64,000 nt of DNA from Litoreibacter roseus (GTDB lineage: Bacteria > Pseudomonadota > Alphaproteobacteria > Rhodobacterales > Rhodobacteraceae). Below are positions 37,070-45,969 of this stretch, piece by piece. The position numbers and the translations under genes were made by a program. The notes under the pieces are model-generated. The model saw only the letters and a program-made list of their open reading frames with translations, made no database searches and was not told where the DNA came from. Position 1 is the first letter of the stretch. Every line of letters begins with the position of its first letter. Location of the stretch: NCBI RefSeq assembly GCF_009811795.1, contig NZ_BLJE01000002.1, forward strand, positions 62,001 through 126,000, written 5' to 3'.

Positions 37070-38665
37070 TTAGCCCTGAACGTCCTTGCTGACCCAGACC
37101 TCGACCCGGCGGTTCACACCCCGACCGATTTCGGACGTGTTGCAGCCAGCCGGAGCCACTTCGCCAAACCCATCGACATTGATTTTGACATGGTCAATCT
37201 TGCCGTTTGCGAAAGCCGCGAGGTCAGCTGCAACCTGTTGCGCACGCACTTTAGACAGATCGCGGTTCGCATCGAAGGCACCCACATCGTCAGTAAAGCC
37301 AACCAACGTTATCTCAGTTCCTTCAGGCTTGCCCTCAAGGTAGGAGATCAGCCGCTGCATATCCAACAACCCGCGTTCATCCAGCTTGGACGATCCAGTC
37401 CGGAACCGGAAGGTGGTCGACAGGCGATCATGCTCAAGCATTTGCGCCAGCATCTCACGGATCACACCAGCTTCGTAATTGTCGGCCTGCGCCTTAATCA
37501 GGTTCTTGGCACGACCGCTGTCCATCGATTGACTCTGACGCTTGATGCCCAAGTTGATGAAACCGGATTTCGTTACAACGCCGTCAGCGTTTTCCGACAG
37601 AGCGAACTCAAGGAATTTTTGCGCCTGCTCATCGAGCTGATCACCCCTGTTGTAGAGATACAGCCGGCGCTGAAGCGCGTATTCTTCCGTCTTTGAGGCA
37701 AACGGATCAGGCTGGCTTTCAAGACCGCATTCATTCACCAGGTTGAGTGGTTTCGCACCTCGCTGGAATGCATAACCAACAAACCCGATGGCAGATGGAT
37801 CATCATTGACGATGGCTGCAACGTCATTGTTTGTCTCCGCAACAGTGTGATTGTCAACGTATTGTGGGCCATCTTCAGTAAAGACGCGGTTCTTAAATAC
37901 AGAAAGAGTACCGGAGTTCGATTGCCGACTGATCGCCTTGATCGGCAGGTCAGGTCCGCCCAGTTCAGACCAGTTTGTCATCTGTCCGGAATAGATCTGC
38001 TGAAGCTGTTCGATGCTGATCGTATCCACCGGATTGTTCGGGTGAACGACCATGACAAGGCTGTCCACCGCGACGATGTGCTCTTGGTCAATGCTGACCA
38101 TATTGCCTGCGCCTGCGTCGCGCAGTTCGCGGGCTTCAGCTGGGCGGATCCGGCGGGATGCCATCCCGATAGAGGCCGTGCCCCCCATGAGCGTTTTGAA
38201 TGCATCACCGGACGATGTGGACGTGACGAGGAAGCTACCAAGCTCGTCGCCAAACCCACCGTCGCCAACAAAATTAGCGAGCATAACGCCCTCTTGCGCC
38301 GTGTTGGAGATGCTGGCTTCTGCATCAAGATATGACGCATACCCGCTCATCAGAAGCGGCATCAGACCCAAGCCCACCGTATCAGAGCCTGCGATTCTTA
38401 CGTCTGCAGTTTCAGTTTCAAACTTAGGGCAGTCGGCGCCTTCGCACCTCACCCGGCTGGCACTGATCCGAAGGTCGCCCAAGGCGGTTCGAATAATGTA
38501 GTTGTCATCTTTGAAGTCAATGAACTCGCCTACCAAGTTCACCGTACCATCCGCAGATTTCAGGGCAACTTCGCCCGCGTTGGCAGAAAGTGTAATGAGC
38601 GCAGCACCCAAGAGTGCAGACACACTCAATGTCGGTTTAGATGAAAAATTTAGAACGTTTCTCAC
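37070..38665 (-). CDS. PstS-like substrate-binding / OmpA fusion protein
   Basis: A 531-residue exported protein. Signal peptide to about residue 30; an unknown stretch to 85; a phosphate-type (PBP-like) domain about 86-340 with G-S-D-T-V-G and S-N-S-G-T; and an OmpA C-terminal domain about 419-531, with G-F-T-D-D-V-G and N-R-D-L-S-K-V-R-A-Q-Q-V, which binds peptidoglycan. The start is a GTG at 38665 with GAGGAGG 6 nt upstream. It would hold a phosphate-binding module at the cell wall. No pst transport genes lie nearby. Confidence 0.85.
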   Translation of the reverse strand: MRNVLNFSSKPTLSVSALLGAALITLSANAGEVALKSADGTVNLVGEFIDFKDDNYIIRTALGDLRISASRVRCEGADCPKFETETADVRIAGSDTVGLGLMPLLMSGYASYLDAEASISNTAQEGVMLANFVGDGGFGDELGSFLVTSTSSGDAFKTLMGGTASIGMASRRIRPAEARELRDAGAGNMVSIDQEHIVAVDSLVMVVHPNNPVDTISIEQLQQIYSGQMTNWSELGGPDLPIKAISRQSNSGTLSVFKNRVFTEDGPQYVDNHTVAETNNDVAAIVNDDPSAIGFVGYAFQRGAKPLNLVNECGLESQPDPFASKTEEYALQRRLYLYNRGDQLDEQAQKFLEFALSENADGVVTKSGFINLGIKRQSQSMDSGRAKNLIKAQADNYEAGVIREMLAQMLEHDRLSTTFRFRTGSSKLDERGLLDMQRLISYLEGKPEGTEITLVGFTDDVGAFDANRDLSKVRAQQVAADLAAFANGKIDHVKINVDGFGEVAPAGCNTSEIGRGVNRRVEVWVSKDVQG

Positions 38666-38810
38666 TGTCGTCCTCCTCAATACGAAACAGTTTGAGGCGA
38701 TGCAGTTTTGGGACCTTCACATCCAACACTATTTACCACACCGCATTATCTTTGCCGGCTCAATAAGGTCACATTCAGAGCCAGCATCTCTACGCTGCTC
38801 CGATTTTGTG

Positions 38811-38839
38811 CAAAATTTGCGGCAAAGCTACGGCAAATA
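38811..38839. repeat. TTTGC direct repeats upstream of the PstS-OmpA gene
   Basis: On the minus strand TTTGC occurs three times at 11-12-bp spacing (complements at 38811-38815, 38823-38827, 38834-38838), each in phase with one helical turn. GCAAAATTTGC (38811-38821) is also a palindrome. They lie about 146-174 bp before the GTG at 38665. OmpR/PhoB-type regulators bind such phased repeats, but the sequence is not the Pho box CTGTCAT. Confidence 0.4.
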
Positions 38840-38960
38840 TCGGATTGGTCATCAACCAGAAACAGTTCTGGATTTTACTTCAAAATAGCTGATGAAATGT
38901 TACTTCAAATCAAAGAGTTGAAGTACACTGATATTCTGGAATGTTTCTCAGAATGGCAAA

Positions 38961-39701
38961 CTAATTTTGCAGCGCGTACCAGTGCGATGCAATCGAAGTC
39001 GCGTGGTCAGCTCCAACAAATGCAATCAGTAACTCATTTTCAATTTTTGAGACCAGCACCTTAGAATCAGCAACGGGAGAAGCGTCCAAAATCAAACACG
39101 CTGGTTCCGTTGAACCTTGCAGAATCTGCGTTAATTCCTCGATGATGTCATCGCTAGATGCGCCAAATACCTCTTCCAATTTGGCAAGCGGATCGGTTTC
39201 TCCGTATTTGTGGCTGAGGTCGCCATCACAGAACACAAGCCAAGCCAACAAAGTGGGCTGCGCGCTTGCGACGAAATGATCCATAGGGCTGAGTTTTTTA
39301 GCGCGAATGGGGTCCGACAGATCAATCGACATATGCTCCGCAAGGCGCGAAACGGCAACCCCAGGCTCCGTCGGATCCGCCGCATGGGCCGTCCGATGTG
39401 CCACCACAAAAAGGGTGTCGGCACCTTCGACAAGGTATCCGATTTCGCTCACGAGGGTCTCAAAGCCATCCTTGCCAGATGCACCCTCAATTATACGGCG
39501 GCTTGAGACCGTCACTTCGAGCGCTGTTCCGGTGTTGGTGCTGAAGGACAAGATGCGGGTCAGGATCGTCTGATCAATCTCCTGAAGCAGCCCTGTGCGG
39601 AGATCGTCTTCTGATCCCGTCATTACCACACGGGGCATGTTCGCTGGTGCGGCGTCAGCCAGAAGATCCAGAGCGTTCCAAAAACGAGCATGTTTTGTCA
39701 T
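38961..39701 (-). CDS. Unrecognised cytoplasmic protein of the GTPase cluster
   Basis: A 246-residue protein with no family I recognise. It starts M-T-K-H-A-R-F-W-N-A-L-D-L-L-A-D. Stretches such as D-T-L-F-V-V-A-H-R-T-A-H-A-A-D and P-A-C-L-I-L-D-A-S-P-V look like beta strands of a Rossmann or P-loop-like core, but no Walker motif is present. GGGGGAGA before the ATG at 39701 supports the start. 19 nt separate it from the Roadblock-like gene; it is a probable cluster member. Confidence 0.7.
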   Translation of the reverse strand: MTKHARFWNALDLLADAAPANMPRVVMTGSEDDLRTGLLQEIDQTILTRILSFSTNTGTALEVTVSSRRIIEGASGKDGFETLVSEIGYLVEGADTLFVVAHRTAHAADPTEPGVAVSRLAEHMSIDLSDPIRAKKLSPMDHFVASAQPTLLAWLVFCDGDLSHKYGETDPLAKLEEVFGASSDDIIEELTQILQGSTEPACLILDASPVADSKVLVSKIENELLIAFVGADHATSIASHWYALQN

Positions 39702-39720
39702 AACGATCTCCCCCAAGCGA

Positions 39721-40086
39721 TTATGGTTGTGCTGCTATTTGTGAAAGCGCTTCGCGTGCGGATGACATCAGGGCGCCAAAATCAACATCTGTTGAACAGA
39801 CGCAGCACAACCCGTCGGCCAACTCGTCGCCGTCTCTGAGATAGACCGTCACGTTTTCAGTCCCGAATACCATCGCCTCGACGGTCGGCTCAGCGCTCGC
39901 GAGGCTTGCGATTTTGCCGTCCAAAGCTGTTGTCATGGTCGTACACAACTTGTCCAAATCTTCTTGCCGAACATCAGTGGATGAACTCGTGCATAAGACC
40001 ATCTTCGTGGACAAATCTGCGAACGCGATCGTGTGGCACGTCGGAAAAGCAGTTTCGATCTGATCAAGTATTTCTACGATTTTCAT
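39721..40086 (-). CDS. Roadblock/LC7-like small protein
   Basis: A 121-residue protein. The pattern A-F-A-D-L-S-T-K-M-V-L-C-T-S-S (early strands), a helix, then V-E-A-M-V-F-G-T-E-N-V-T-V-Y-L-R and the cysteine pair C-C-V-C matches the alpha/beta Roadblock-like fold by secondary-structure reading. Roadblock (MglB-type) proteins often control small GTPases, and two GTPase genes lie upstream. Fold assignment is inference. Confidence 0.5.
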   Translation of the reverse strand: MKIVEILDQIETAFPTCHTIAFADLSTKMVLCTSSSTDVRQEDLDKLCTTMTTALDGKIASLASAEPTVEAMVFGTENVTVYLRDGDELADGLCCVCSTDVDFGALMSSAREALSQIAAQP

Positions 40087-40117
40087 GTGTCAGCCTCAAT
40101 AGCACAGACGATGTGTA

Positions 40118-41110
40118 TCAGGCTGATGCTTTCTTGTCGCCAGCAAGTGCGGACCGCAGGCTCGACAGCTCAACGGGCTTATGCTCCGCCACTTGCCGCT
40201 TTGCCTCTGCAGGCGCACCAGCCGCATCACGTGCCGGTCGAGCCGTAGCGCCGTTGGTCTGCGTGCGTACACGGCGTGGCAAGACCACGGTCGCAGGTGC
40301 TTCGTCTGCCGCTGCTGAGACTTTGTCGATGGGCATAGGCGCTTCACCGGGTTCTGCGGCAGCCGTCGCAATCAGAGTATCTACGACGGGATCCGGTCGG
40401 CTGGCAACTTCCGGCAGTGCACCATCATTATCGACCACCTCTCTGGTAAGCCGCTGTGTCAGATCGATCAACGCGTCTGCAAACGCATCTCCACCGCTGG
40501 CAACCCATTTTTCTCGATCTTCACCAGCCGCCATCGCTTCGGTCAGAGAGATTGGGTAAAGCCCACAGAATTGATCACGCGTTTCAGAAGCAACGCGCCG
40601 GATGATGCGAAGCCGGTCCTTTTCAGAGTGAATTTTGTCGATCCGTGTGATCAGCAGAATGCTCTTCTGCTTCAGACTTTCCGGCATGGTTTCCCAAACA
40701 GCAGCCTCACTTTGACGCCAGGCCTGCGTCGCGTGGGTGCACCACAGAACCGCATCCGCATGATGCACAACGCGCTGCCACACTTCAGACGACATGTTCG
40801 GATCGGAAATTCCCGGCATGTCGATCAGATCGCAGACAGTCAGAATGTCAGAATCATCGAAAATCCGGACCATTGTCGTCTCTTCGAGTGGCACATCCTC
40901 AAGCCGTTCCAAGTCCACAGCATGAATTTCGCCGGAAAGGTCGACACGATGCGCAGGTTCATCCCCGTAGGAAATCCAGACAGGTGGAAGCTGTGTCGCG
41001 GTTACCTTTTCGGGCAAAGGACGGGAGCCCAACAACAGATTGGACAATGTACTTTTCCCGGCGCTAAATTCACCCATGAGGGCAATGCGTGGTTTGCGTT
41101 CAATCGTCAT
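40118..41110 (-). CDS. Dynamin-like small GTPase with Ala/Pro tail
   Basis: A 330-residue GTPase. G1 (Walker A) G-E-F-S-A-G-K-S-T at about residues 13-21, G3 D-M-P-G at 97-100, and G4 T-R-I-D at 155-158. The segment W-C-T-x-A near 123-127 and E-x-x-x-W nearby is shared with the GTPase at 43370-44986, showing the two are paralogs. The tail after about 220 is Ala/Pro/Arg-rich. AAAGGAG before the ATG supports 41110. It is 19 nt after the large dynamin-like gene. Confidence 0.82.
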   Translation of the reverse strand: MTIERKPRIALMGEFSAGKSTLSNLLLGSRPLPEKVTATQLPPVWISYGDEPAHRVDLSGEIHAVDLERLEDVPLEETTMVRIFDDSDILTVCDLIDMPGISDPNMSSEVWQRVVHHADAVLWCTHATQAWRQSEAAVWETMPESLKQKSILLITRIDKIHSEKDRLRIIRRVASETRDQFCGLYPISLTEAMAAGEDREKWVASGGDAFADALIDLTQRLTREVVDNDGALPEVASRPDPVVDTLIATAAAEPGEAPMPIDKVSAAADEAPATVVLPRRVRTQTNGATARPARDAAGAPAEAKRQVAEHKPVELSSLRSALAGDKKASA

Positions 41111-41129
41111 TTCAAACTCCTTTGACCAA

Positions 41130-43211
41130 CTATGCTGCGAAGGCAGCAAGTTCGTCCATTGTCACGTCAAGGCAGAGCGCTTGTTCTTCCTGCGCTTTCA
41201 CGCCGAACAGCTCATCAAGGTCTTCGTCGCTGATATTGCTCTTTTCTAGCACATCCATAAGGATTGCGCGCTGCTCAACAAAGAACTCTGACAGCGTAGC
41301 CACGCAATCCGTCCGGATTTTCGCGGCATGTGGACCTTTCAAATCCTCAACAATCGGATTCGTTTCAGCCTCTATCAATTTATAAAAGTCTTCGGCGAAG
41401 GCTTTGTAACCACGGCGGCGGCGCCACCAGCCTTTCCACCAGCCTGTTTGCAAATCCAGCGCGATGGTCTGGCCAAGGCTCACCGGTGGCGCGATATGCG
41501 GAACAAGCGCGGGTTTAACGGTGAAGCCGTCAACCGAGACGTTGAACATCGTCGCGTAGATTTCAGTGAGTGCCTCAGCCGCGCCTTGGTAGGCGGTCTC
41601 ACCCGCAATGCTCGCCTTCTTTGAGATCACCTGATAGCTTGACCGCAGCAAGAGCCGCAGGCCCATCGGGCTATATTGCCAGATTTCATCCGCGCCCTTC
41701 TTTTCCAGATGATCAATCAACGACGCGGTTGCGCGCTCAAGGAAGCGACCATGGGATTGGTCAACGCGCGTGTTGAATTCCCCAATTGCCTTGGACAAAT
41801 CCTGAGACAGTTGCTGCGTGAACTTTTGTTCGATCTCGTCGATTGCAGTGACGACCTGATCTTTTTGAAGCCCGGCATCGCCATTTCTATCGCTTCGCAT
41901 CAGCGTAACTTGGTTCGTTGCCCGAAGACCTGTCGCGATGTTCATCGCCTTACGCGCTGCTTTCTGGATCGCGTCTTGACCTGCACCCTCATCAACCCGT
42001 TCGGCCAGCGCACGATAGAACGCCGGTATTCCCGAAGCCTCCCAAGCAAGCTCTTCCGGGGTTAGCCTGTCGTGATTAACGTCCTCAAGCGTCGCCGACC
42101 AATTGTCGAGCGACTTGGCGCTCTCGCCGTGCATTGCCTCTAACGTGCCAAGCATGGCCATATTCGCCCAATATGCACTGCCGAAGATTATTTCGGAGTC
42201 GGCGGGACCGTTGTTCTTTTTCAACGTCTGAATGATGCTATCGCGAATTTCGGGAACTTGCGTCGCGGGATCCGGCAACTCATCGATGCGGTTCACGAAA
42301 ACGATGATCTCGCGTGACTTCACATTGGAGATCAGCCGGATTAAAGCCATATCCATTGAGGTCAACGCTTGGTGTGCCGAAAGTACGACAACGCAGATGC
42401 GACTGTCACGGATCGCGTTGATAGTGATCTGTTCGCGCATCATGAAGGTGTCATTCACACCGGGCGTGTCGCGAATACACAATGGCAATGGCATGTCGGG
42501 GCGTTCGATATAGAGATCTGCGGACTTGGTGATGTCGGCGAACTGACCCTGGTTGTCCGTTTCTTCCCCTTCGATCGGATCGTCGCCCAAGCATACGTAG
42601 CGCTGGATTAGATCGTCATCGATATAGCCGTATTTGTGTTCCTGTCCCAACAGCAATTCAAACTTCCGCCCAAGACGTGCGCGGGTTTTGTCGCGCATCT
42701 GAGCGATCTGGGCGCGCACCTTTTCCAGTTCATCATCAGCGCCCGCGCGCGCGGCCAGCTCGCCAATGCGACCGCCGTCTTCGACAAGACGGTCCCACTC
42801 GGTCTCGTCGAAGAATTTGAACTTCGCACGCGATGCCGGATCGGGATCGGGCGTGTTGATATGGAGGGATGTCACGACCGACGTCCAAGGGTTCACATCG
42901 GCGGGCAGCAAATCGGGCGAACCGATCATTGCATTCACGAGGGAGGTTTTGCCAGCCTTGATCTGGCCGATGACCGTAACGCTTGGCTGGACAGCTTCCA
43001 TCTGCAGTTGAAGTTTGGAGAGCTTCTTCTGCGTCTCCTCATCTGCCAGAACCGACAGGTTCTCGAGCGCATCTTCGAAATCGGACAGCTTTGCGGCAAA
43101 CGCAGCCATGCCCTCAAGACCGCGCTTGAAGACATTTCTCAGGGCGGGGTCTACGGCGGTGTAATCTTCTTCGATAACGTCATCCATATTCATCTGACTT
43201 ATCTGTCCCAT
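41130..43211 (-). CDS. Large dynamin-like GTPase
   Basis: A 693-residue protein. The G domain has G1 G-Q-I-K-A-G-K-T-S at about 82-90, G3 D-T-P-G-V-N-D at about 248-254 and G4 N-R-I-D at about 307-310, followed by a long helical stalk-like region. A basic-aromatic patch W-W-K-G-W-W-R-R-R-R near 591-600 is a likely membrane-contact site. Bacterial dynamins remodel or protect membranes. The start at 43211 is uncertain; M7 or M9 are alternatives. Confidence 0.85.
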   Translation of the reverse strand: MGQISQMNMDDVIEEDYTAVDPALRNVFKRGLEGMAAFAAKLSDFEDALENLSVLADEETQKKLSKLQLQMEAVQPSVTVIGQIKAGKTSLVNAMIGSPDLLPADVNPWTSVVTSLHINTPDPDPASRAKFKFFDETEWDRLVEDGGRIGELAARAGADDELEKVRAQIAQMRDKTRARLGRKFELLLGQEHKYGYIDDDLIQRYVCLGDDPIEGEETDNQGQFADITKSADLYIERPDMPLPLCIRDTPGVNDTFMMREQITINAIRDSRICVVVLSAHQALTSMDMALIRLISNVKSREIIVFVNRIDELPDPATQVPEIRDSIIQTLKKNNGPADSEIIFGSAYWANMAMLGTLEAMHGESAKSLDNWSATLEDVNHDRLTPEELAWEASGIPAFYRALAERVDEGAGQDAIQKAARKAMNIATGLRATNQVTLMRSDRNGDAGLQKDQVVTAIDEIEQKFTQQLSQDLSKAIGEFNTRVDQSHGRFLERATASLIDHLEKKGADEIWQYSPMGLRLLLRSSYQVISKKASIAGETAYQGAAEALTEIYATMFNVSVDGFTVKPALVPHIAPPVSLGQTIALDLQTGWWKGWWRRRRGYKAFAEDFYKLIEAETNPIVEDLKGPHAAKIRTDCVATLSEFFVEQRAILMDVLEKSNISDEDLDELFGVKAQEEQALCLDVTMDELAAFAA

Positions 43212-43353
43212 AGTACCGATCACATCCCATTACAGCGGGATGAGCAAATTTATGCCATCTCGCCCTGCAAAAGCCATTGTTAATCCGCTTTTAATAGCGA
43301 GATCGTGACCCGAATATGGCGGCAATTCGGCATTGTTAGGCGAACAGATACAG

Positions 43354-43372
43354 TAAGCCCCACAAAGGCTTA
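43354..43372 (-). promoter_or_regulatory. Small hairpin at the GTPase gene end
   Basis: TAAGCC/GGCTTA with a 7-nt loop, overlapping the stop codon of the GTPase at 43370. The following 140-bp spacer before the dynamin-like gene may contain a separate promoter. No T-tract. Confidence 0.3.
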
Positions 43373-44986
43373 TGCAGCGTTAAGAAGGTCCAAATCACGG
43401 CGAAGTTGCAGCAAAAGCGTAACAGCGTCGAGCGCAGCAACGCCTGCGTCTTCCATCTGCAACAGGACAAGAATGTCCAATGCATCCGTCACATCTTCCT
43501 GAAGTGCGGTCGCTGAGGGGTCTTCAGACTGTTCGAGATTCGCGCTCAGCGTCTCAAGCGCGGCCTGACAACGCTCAATGATGAGTTCACTGTCCGGATC
43601 AGCCGATCTATCAGAATCACCTTGGATAGCGGTCGCCGCACTCGCCAAAATTTCTCGCGCACTCTCAACCCCGAACGTCTCCAAACCAGAATCATCCTCG
43701 ACGGACTGTGGTTCAGGCGCTTCCGCGGCGACGTCCTCCGGCGACTCAGCGTCTACCGGCGGCGCCCCCACGAAGTCTACGGTTGTCTCTTCTTCGAGTT
43801 CCTCGACACGTTCTGACGCGACCTCCTCCACCGGGAGTTCAACGGCCTCTTCATCAGTCTCGCTCTCGACCGGCTCGTCGGCAGTCATCTCATCTACGAC
43901 ATCCACGGGCGGCAGCAAATCAAGAGGTGCACTGTCTTCAGGCACTTCCTCTATCTCTGGAGAAGGCTCTTCCGCAGGCGGGATATCAGCAAGCTCAGCA
44001 TCGACCTCTTCGAATGTCAGCCCTTCTTCGGGTTCGATTTCAGGTTCAGCAAAATCCACCGGCTCGTCCGTCGCGAAAATCGGATCAGCCAGCTTTGCAA
44101 CAACGGGCTCAGGCGCCACGGACGCCGCATTAGGGGCATCAACCTCCGGCTCATCCTCGAAATCGTCTGGAACATGTCGGGCCAAGAAAAGTTCAACCTG
44201 GTCGAGACTGGCGCGCTGGCCCGCATCGACCTGCTTCTTCACACCTGAGATCAGCGCAGGCGCACCGCTGGCCTTGAACATATCACGGTTCAGTTGACCA
44301 TCCGGTGCGTTTGCGGCCAAAGCTTCCAAAGTCGCAAGCGGCAATATCTTCAGAAACCAATCTGCGGCGACACCTTCGAGTGCTTGAAGGTGGCTTTTCA
44401 AAACGCCCTTTTCGGACGCGATATCTGCTTTTGTGACAACCAGGAAACCATGGTCTCTGAGCGCGTCTGGTACGCTATGCCAGATCTTTCTCTCGTTTGG
44501 GGCGAAAGCTTGCGTGCACCAGATCGCGATGTCCGTTCTGCGGCATGCCCACGCCACGGCCTTCATATGGTCGCGCTCATCTCCACCAGCGGCGACTTCG
44601 AGCAGGCTGATTTTGCGCAGTGCAGGCAAATCCGCTTCAACCGCGACCAAAACGGGGGCCATGTTTGCCGCTTCCTGCAGCGCGATACCGTCCAAGGTCG
44701 CCGTAGAGCCGTCGCCAAGCGTGCAAATGGTCTTTGCCTCGGCGCCATAGCGCAGTTCCAGCGTGGGCAGGCGCAAGCCAGCGGGTATAATCTGCTGACC
44801 AACAAGCAAGTTTACCAAACTGGATTTCCCGGCCCCTGCCGTCCCAAACACGGTCACCCGCACGGGCTGACTTAGGCGCGTCAGCAGACGCGCGCCATTT
44901 TCGATAGCCTTGGACGGCAAGTTTGCTGAAGCGAGTGCTCGCTCCAGCCGTTTCGTTGCCGCCTCAGGCGACAGGGGTTCGGTCAT
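43370..44986 (-). CDS. GTPase with long acidic tail and degenerate switch II
   Basis: A 538-residue protein. G1 G-T-A-G-A-G-K-S-S is at about 48-56 and G4 T-K-A-D at about 185-188. At the G3 place it reads L-L-E-V-A-A-G-G-D-E, so the usual DxxG is missing. The region 155-180 (I-W-C-T-Q-A) aligns with the smaller GTPase. Residues 274-470 are Glu/Asp/Pro-rich and probably unstructured, and the C-terminal 60 residues form helices. It may bind GTP but hydrolyse slowly. It overlaps the PP2C gene by 4 nt. Confidence 0.8.
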   Translation of the reverse strand: MTEPLSPEAATKRLERALASANLPSKAIENGARLLTRLSQPVRVTVFGTAGAGKSSLVNLLVGQQIIPAGLRLPTLELRYGAEAKTICTLGDGSTATLDGIALQEAANMAPVLVAVEADLPALRKISLLEVAAGGDERDHMKAVAWACRRTDIAIWCTQAFAPNERKIWHSVPDALRDHGFLVVTKADIASEKGVLKSHLQALEGVAADWFLKILPLATLEALAANAPDGQLNRDMFKASGAPALISGVKKQVDAGQRASLDQVELFLARHVPDDFEDEPEVDAPNAASVAPEPVVAKLADPIFATDEPVDFAEPEIEPEEGLTFEEVDAELADIPPAEEPSPEIEEVPEDSAPLDLLPPVDVVDEMTADEPVESETDEEAVELPVEEVASERVEELEEETTVDFVGAPPVDAESPEDVAAEAPEPQSVEDDSGLETFGVESAREILASAATAIQGDSDRSADPDSELIIERCQAALETLSANLEQSEDPSATALQEDVTDALDILVLLQMEDAGVAALDAVTLLLQLRRDLDLLNAA

Positions 44987-45969
44987 TTAGCTTGGCCTGC
45001 CACTTTCGGTTCGCGAATAAACGTCGTCGGTGTGGTCACGATAGGCTCTCGAACGAGGTCGTCGTCAAGGGCTTCGTCTGCCGCGACAGGCATATTGTCG
45101 ACATTTCGCACATTTCCGCGGGCGCTGAGGGCTTGCGCCCCGTTCGCAAGCGGTGTTGTCTTGGCTCTTGCGGTGGTAGACACGTCGTTGACGCGGATTA
45201 CACAAATTGAGATATTGTCCTGATCCGGGTCGCCAAGGCGCTCTATGGCAGCCAAAAGAATATCAGCAATCTCAGCGCTGCGTTTCTTCCGGTTCCGATG
45301 GAGAAGGCGTTCGATTTGTTTCTCAGACAAGTATTGTAGCCCATCGGAAGCGACCACAACCATATCACCGGCCTTCAGGGTCGTCGGTTTCGCCGGGCAA
45401 TCCACCTTCGGGATCCGATCACCGATCAGAACAGATGTCAGGCAGTTCCGATCCGGGTGGTTCGCGCCGACCTCCGGTTCCATCAAACCGCTTTTGACCA
45501 TGAAATCGATCTGCGGCGCCATGGAGTGATCTTCGTTCAACTGTTTCAGCTTACCGCCGCGCAGCATATAAAGCGGAGAGTCACCGATAGAGATCCAGTG
45601 CAAGCGATTTTCGACAAGAACGGGTGCGACAAGCGTCGCCCCCATGCCACGGGTGTCAGGATGGTCTTCCACGTGGTCCCGCACACATGCGTTCGCGGCA
45701 TCAGCTGCGTGACGCAAAATCTCCTCGGCATGCGCTTCGAAGTTATCGATGTTGGCGCATTGGAACTTCAGCTCGCTGAATACTTCCGTAAGAATGATCT
45801 TGCTGGCAACATCGCCTGCTGCGTGTCCACCCATACCATCCGCAAGGACGGCAAAGCCGGAATTTGTTCCCATCGGGAAGTCCGCCGTCACGGCGTCCTC
45901 CTGATAATCTCGCGTGCCTTGGCTTATGCCAAGTGCGACGTCGAAGCGTGGTTCATGCGATCGCCACAT
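44983..45969 (-). CDS. PP2C-type Ser/Thr protein phosphatase
   Basis: A 328-residue PPM phosphatase. Metal-binding residues are in D-Y-Q-E-D (21-25), A-D-G-M-G-G-H (43-49), A-S-D-G-L near 215 and D-P-D-Q-D-N-I-S near 255. After about 275 an unstructured tail follows. The ATG at 45969 has GGAGGG 6 nt upstream and overlaps the FHA gene by 17 nt. It probably reverses phosphorylation by the kinase at 46971-49277. Confidence 0.92.
   Translation of the reverse strand: MWRSHEPRFDVALGISQGTRDYQEDAVTADFPMGTNSGFAVLADGMGGHAAGDVASKIILTEVFSELKFQCANIDNFEAHAEEILRHAADAANACVRDHVEDHPDTRGMGATLVAPVLVENRLHWISIGDSPLYMLRGGKLKQLNEDHSMAPQIDFMVKSGLMEPEVGANHPDRNCLTSVLIGDRIPKVDCPAKPTTLKAGDMVVVASDGLQYLSEKQIERLLHRNRKKRSAEIADILLAAIERLGDPDQDNISICVIRVNDVSTTARAKTTPLANGAQALSARGNVRNVDNMPVAADEALDDDLVREPIVTTPTTFIREPKVAGQAK

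Noticed and set aside
36662-37696. Open frame of 344 codons on the plus strand
   Set aside because: It runs across the antisense of two well-supported secreted-protein genes and shows no known motif.
38708-39064. Plus-strand frame of 118 codons in the spacer before the PstS-OmpA gene
   Set aside because: Low-complexity translation overlapping the unrecognised gene in antisense; it covers the phased repeats, which look regulatory.
43578-44297. Open frame of 239 Ser-rich codons on the plus strand
   Set aside because: It mirrors the Glu/Asp-rich tail of the GTPase gene; acidic codons read backward give Ser, Thr and Gly. No family match and no start site context.
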